DNA from: an uncultured Oscillospiraceae bacterium
GTDB lineage: Bacteria; Bacillota; Clostridia; Oscillospirales; Oscillospiraceae
Length of the DNA stretch: 24,432 nt
Direction of reading: 5' to 3'
Assembly (NCBI GenBank): GCA_934621665.1
Contig: CAKTUT010000002.1
Location: 1-24,432, forward strand
The first letter of the stretch is position 1, and every line of letters begins with the position of its first letter. Positions 23,601 through 24,432 of this stretch are shown piece by piece. The translations under genes and the position numbers were made by a program. The notes beneath the pieces were generated by a model. That model had not been told where the DNA came from, searched no databases, and worked only from the letters and a program-made list of their open reading frames with translations.

Positions 23601-24432
23601 GCGCACGCCTACTGCGTGGAGATGTTCGGCAAGACGCACGTGTTCCGCGCCGGTACGATCGGTACGGTGGCGGAAAAGACGGCCTATGGCTATGTGAAAA
23701 AATATCTGGCCGAGCGCAATATGACCGTCAGCAAGGCGGAGGAAAACCGTCTGGCGGCAGGCTGCGTCGGCATCAAGCGCACAACCGGTCAGCACCCCGG
23801 CGGTCTGGTTGTCATTCCGCAGGAAAATGAAATCTGGGACTTTTGCCCGGTGCAGCATCCGGCGGACGATAAGGACTCCGAGTGGATTACGACACACTTT
23901 GAGTATCACTCAATGGAGGAAAACCTCCTGAAGCTGGATATGCTGGGTCACGATGACCCGACGATGATCCGTATGCTGGAGGACTTCACCGGCGTGGATG
24001 CGCAGAAAATTCCGCTGGACGATCAGGACACGATGTCCATCTTTACCTCCAGCAAGGTACTGGGCTTTGAAAATGACCCTGTTTTAGGGCCGGTCGGCTC
24101 ATGTGCCATCCCGGAATTCGGCACGGGCTTTACGCGAGGGATGCTGCAGGAGACGCAGCCGACGAAGTTTGATACGCTCATCCGGCTTTCCGGCTTTTCT
24201 CACGGCACGGATGTGTGGCTGGGCAACGCGCGCGATCTGATCCTGTCGAAAACCGCGACGGTTGGACAGGCCATCGGCTGCCGCGACGATATCATGCTGT
24301 ATCTGATCAAGTGCGGAATGCCGGAAAAGCGTTCGTTCAAGATCATGGAGGCCGTGCGTAAGGGCAGAGGTCTACCCGAGGGTGCGGAGGAGGAAATGAT
24401 TGCGGCGGGCGTACCGGACTGGTATATCGGCT
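20661..24432 (+). CDS. polC: DNA polymerase III alpha subunit, Gram-positive PolC type (3' end cut by window)
   Basis: An uninterrupted frame of 1257 codons runs off the window; full PolC is about 1430-1450 residues, so roughly 180 are missing. Domains in order: an N-terminal domain, a Gly/Ala/Gln-rich linker (about 175-207), an OB fold (about 225-320, VVVEGKVFAVNHRELKKRNA), the first PHP part (VELHLHTTMSSMD, H333/H335), a DnaQ-type 3'-5' exonuclease (FVAFDLETTG, D428/E430), the second PHP part, a zinc site (CPKC at 914-917, later CAC and CPKC) and the palm. The polymerase acids are D968 and D970 in PDIDLNF and D1093 in KLDMLGHDDP, the spacing seen in Geobacillus PolC. AGGGAG lies four bases before the ATG. 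The exonuclease inside PHP identifies PolC rather than DnaE. It follows ispG by 17 nt. Confidence 0.97.
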   Translation, partial: MGQQVCFRDLFLDYTPPETLLDSVPQMSVVKAEIDRPARSIRLQLTSENYITEKNLELVRTQIEERYGLKTLTLDVSFPPEALAQMDFYDLSRVFVRAYSPAAAILAGAKWELDGETLTIRLQANGRQELLDHVPKAERYLEERFGLHKHIEIESNHAVEGKALFAETERIRREALKNVQLAPQQPAAPQRSGGGGGGRSAAASEPTGDLFFGKPFHGEKVPIRDLNLDMFRVVVEGKVFAVNHRELKKRNAWVVCFDVTDYTGSVRVNQFMESAKAKPILDQIAQPGMWVRIQGKMTFDRYDNEMVMQPNSIQKIKTPKREDTAKDKRVELHLHTTMSSMDALTDTAAAVKQAAAWGHKAIAITDHGCAQSFPDAMKAASKAKVAGTDQNIKILYGCEGYYVNDVDDRIVVHGDTDMAFDGEFVAFDLETTGLSSQHDVIIEIGAVRMRGKEVLDTFQTFVAPHRSLTPKIIDLTGINDEMLADAPEIADVMPKFLEFVGGRPLCAHNADFDIGFITAACDRLKIPFAPTYLDTLILAQNLMPELGKYKLNIVADALSLPDFNHHRASDDAITCGYLLARFFEKLREQGMERISQINDAMLEVRSGGKILDRRARHIIVFAKNSIGLRNLYRLISYGNLKYFKRYPIMPKSELLRWREGLIIGSACEAGELFQAVIAHKSHSELLRIASFYDFLEVQPLCNNMFMLEKEMAESVEELRNFNRTIVTLGEELGKPVVATGDVHFLDPEDEIYRHILLATKQMPDADRSLPLYFKTTDEMLNEFSYLGEDKAYEIVVKNPNMIVDWCETLRPVPHNLFAPKIENSVEDLKALVYGKMHRLYGENPPELVQKRVDTEMHDIISCHYDVIYMSAQKLVQNSLENGYLVGSRGSVGSSIVAFMSGITEVNSFPPHYRCPKCHYTTFDVPDDCACGADLPDATCPKCGERLDKDGFNIPFETFLGFGGDKVPDIDLNFSGEYQARAHAYCVEMFGKTHVFRAGTIGTVAEKTAYGYVKKYLAERNMTVSKAEENRLAAGCVGIKRTTGQHPGGLVVIPQENEIWDFCPVQHPADDKDSEWITTHFEYHSMEENLLKLDMLGHDDPTMIRMLEDFTGVDAQKIPLDDQDTMSIFTSSKVLGFENDPVLGPVGSCAIPEFGTGFTRGMLQETQPTKFDTLIRLSGFSHGTDVWLGNARDLILSKTATVGQAIGCRDDIMLYLIKCGMPEKRSFKIMEAVRKGRGLPEGAEEEMIAAGVPDWYIG

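Noticed and set aside
20661..24432. Possible frameshift in polC suggested by many short open frames in this region
   Set aside because: Checking the frame at several points shows one continuous reading frame with all expected PolC motifs in order; the short frames are shadows.

Overview
The window looks like core chromosome of a GC-rich, probably Gram-positive anaerobe of the class Clostridia. The evidence is a Gram-positive-type PolC, a Firmicutes-style L10 leader, the rpmG-secE-nusG-rplK-rplA-rplJ-rplL cluster, the pyrH-frr-uppS-cdsA-dxr-rseP-ispG-polC cluster, FeoAB iron uptake and the anaerobe-associated GGGtGRT protein. An Oscillospirales-like gut bacterium fits, but that rank is inference. 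I see no mobile element, CRISPR array, tRNA, rRNA or clear pseudogene.

Layout. 1-3912 (+): the end of a NifU-like Fe-S scaffold gene, the GGGtGRT gene, a terminator, a leader of about 230 nt with inverted repeats, then feoA and feoB overlapping by 4 nt. 3921-3951: a bidirectional terminator shared with the convergent ribosomal cluster. 3971-7389 (-): rpmG, secE, nusG, rplK, rplA, then rplJ and rplL behind their own promoter and L10 leader. 7390-7681: a divergent promoter region. 7682-9177 (+): ruvX, a DUF2461 gene and an unknown 84-residue protein. 9211-14196 (-): a TauE/SafE-like permease split over two overlapping genes, a TcdA-like enzyme, a membrane-anchored parvulin foldase and glnS. 14404-24432 (+): pyrH, frr, a hairpin terminator, then uppS, cdsA, dxr, rseP, ispG and a polC cut by the window end.

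How the genes work together. The right-hand block joins pyrimidine nucleotide supply (PyrH), ribosome recycling (Frr), isoprenoid precursors (Dxr, IspG), the undecaprenyl carrier (UppS), phospholipid precursor (CdsA), a membrane protease (RseP) and the replicative polymerase (PolC). The middle block makes ribosomal stalk and L1-arm proteins together with the transcription factor NusG and the translocon subunit SecE. The left end concerns iron: a likely Fe-S scaffold beside Fe(II) uptake.

No wholly new system is evident. The parts most worth a second look are regulatory RNA. There is a repeated GTGGGAGG...CACCAC element before both rplK and rplA, a complete-looking L10 leader with a terminator-like hairpin, and several terminator-like hairpins placed within about 25 nt of the next start codon. 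The poorly understood scaffold/GGGtGRT pair is also of interest. Function calls rest on recognising motifs and family character by eye; no database search was run.
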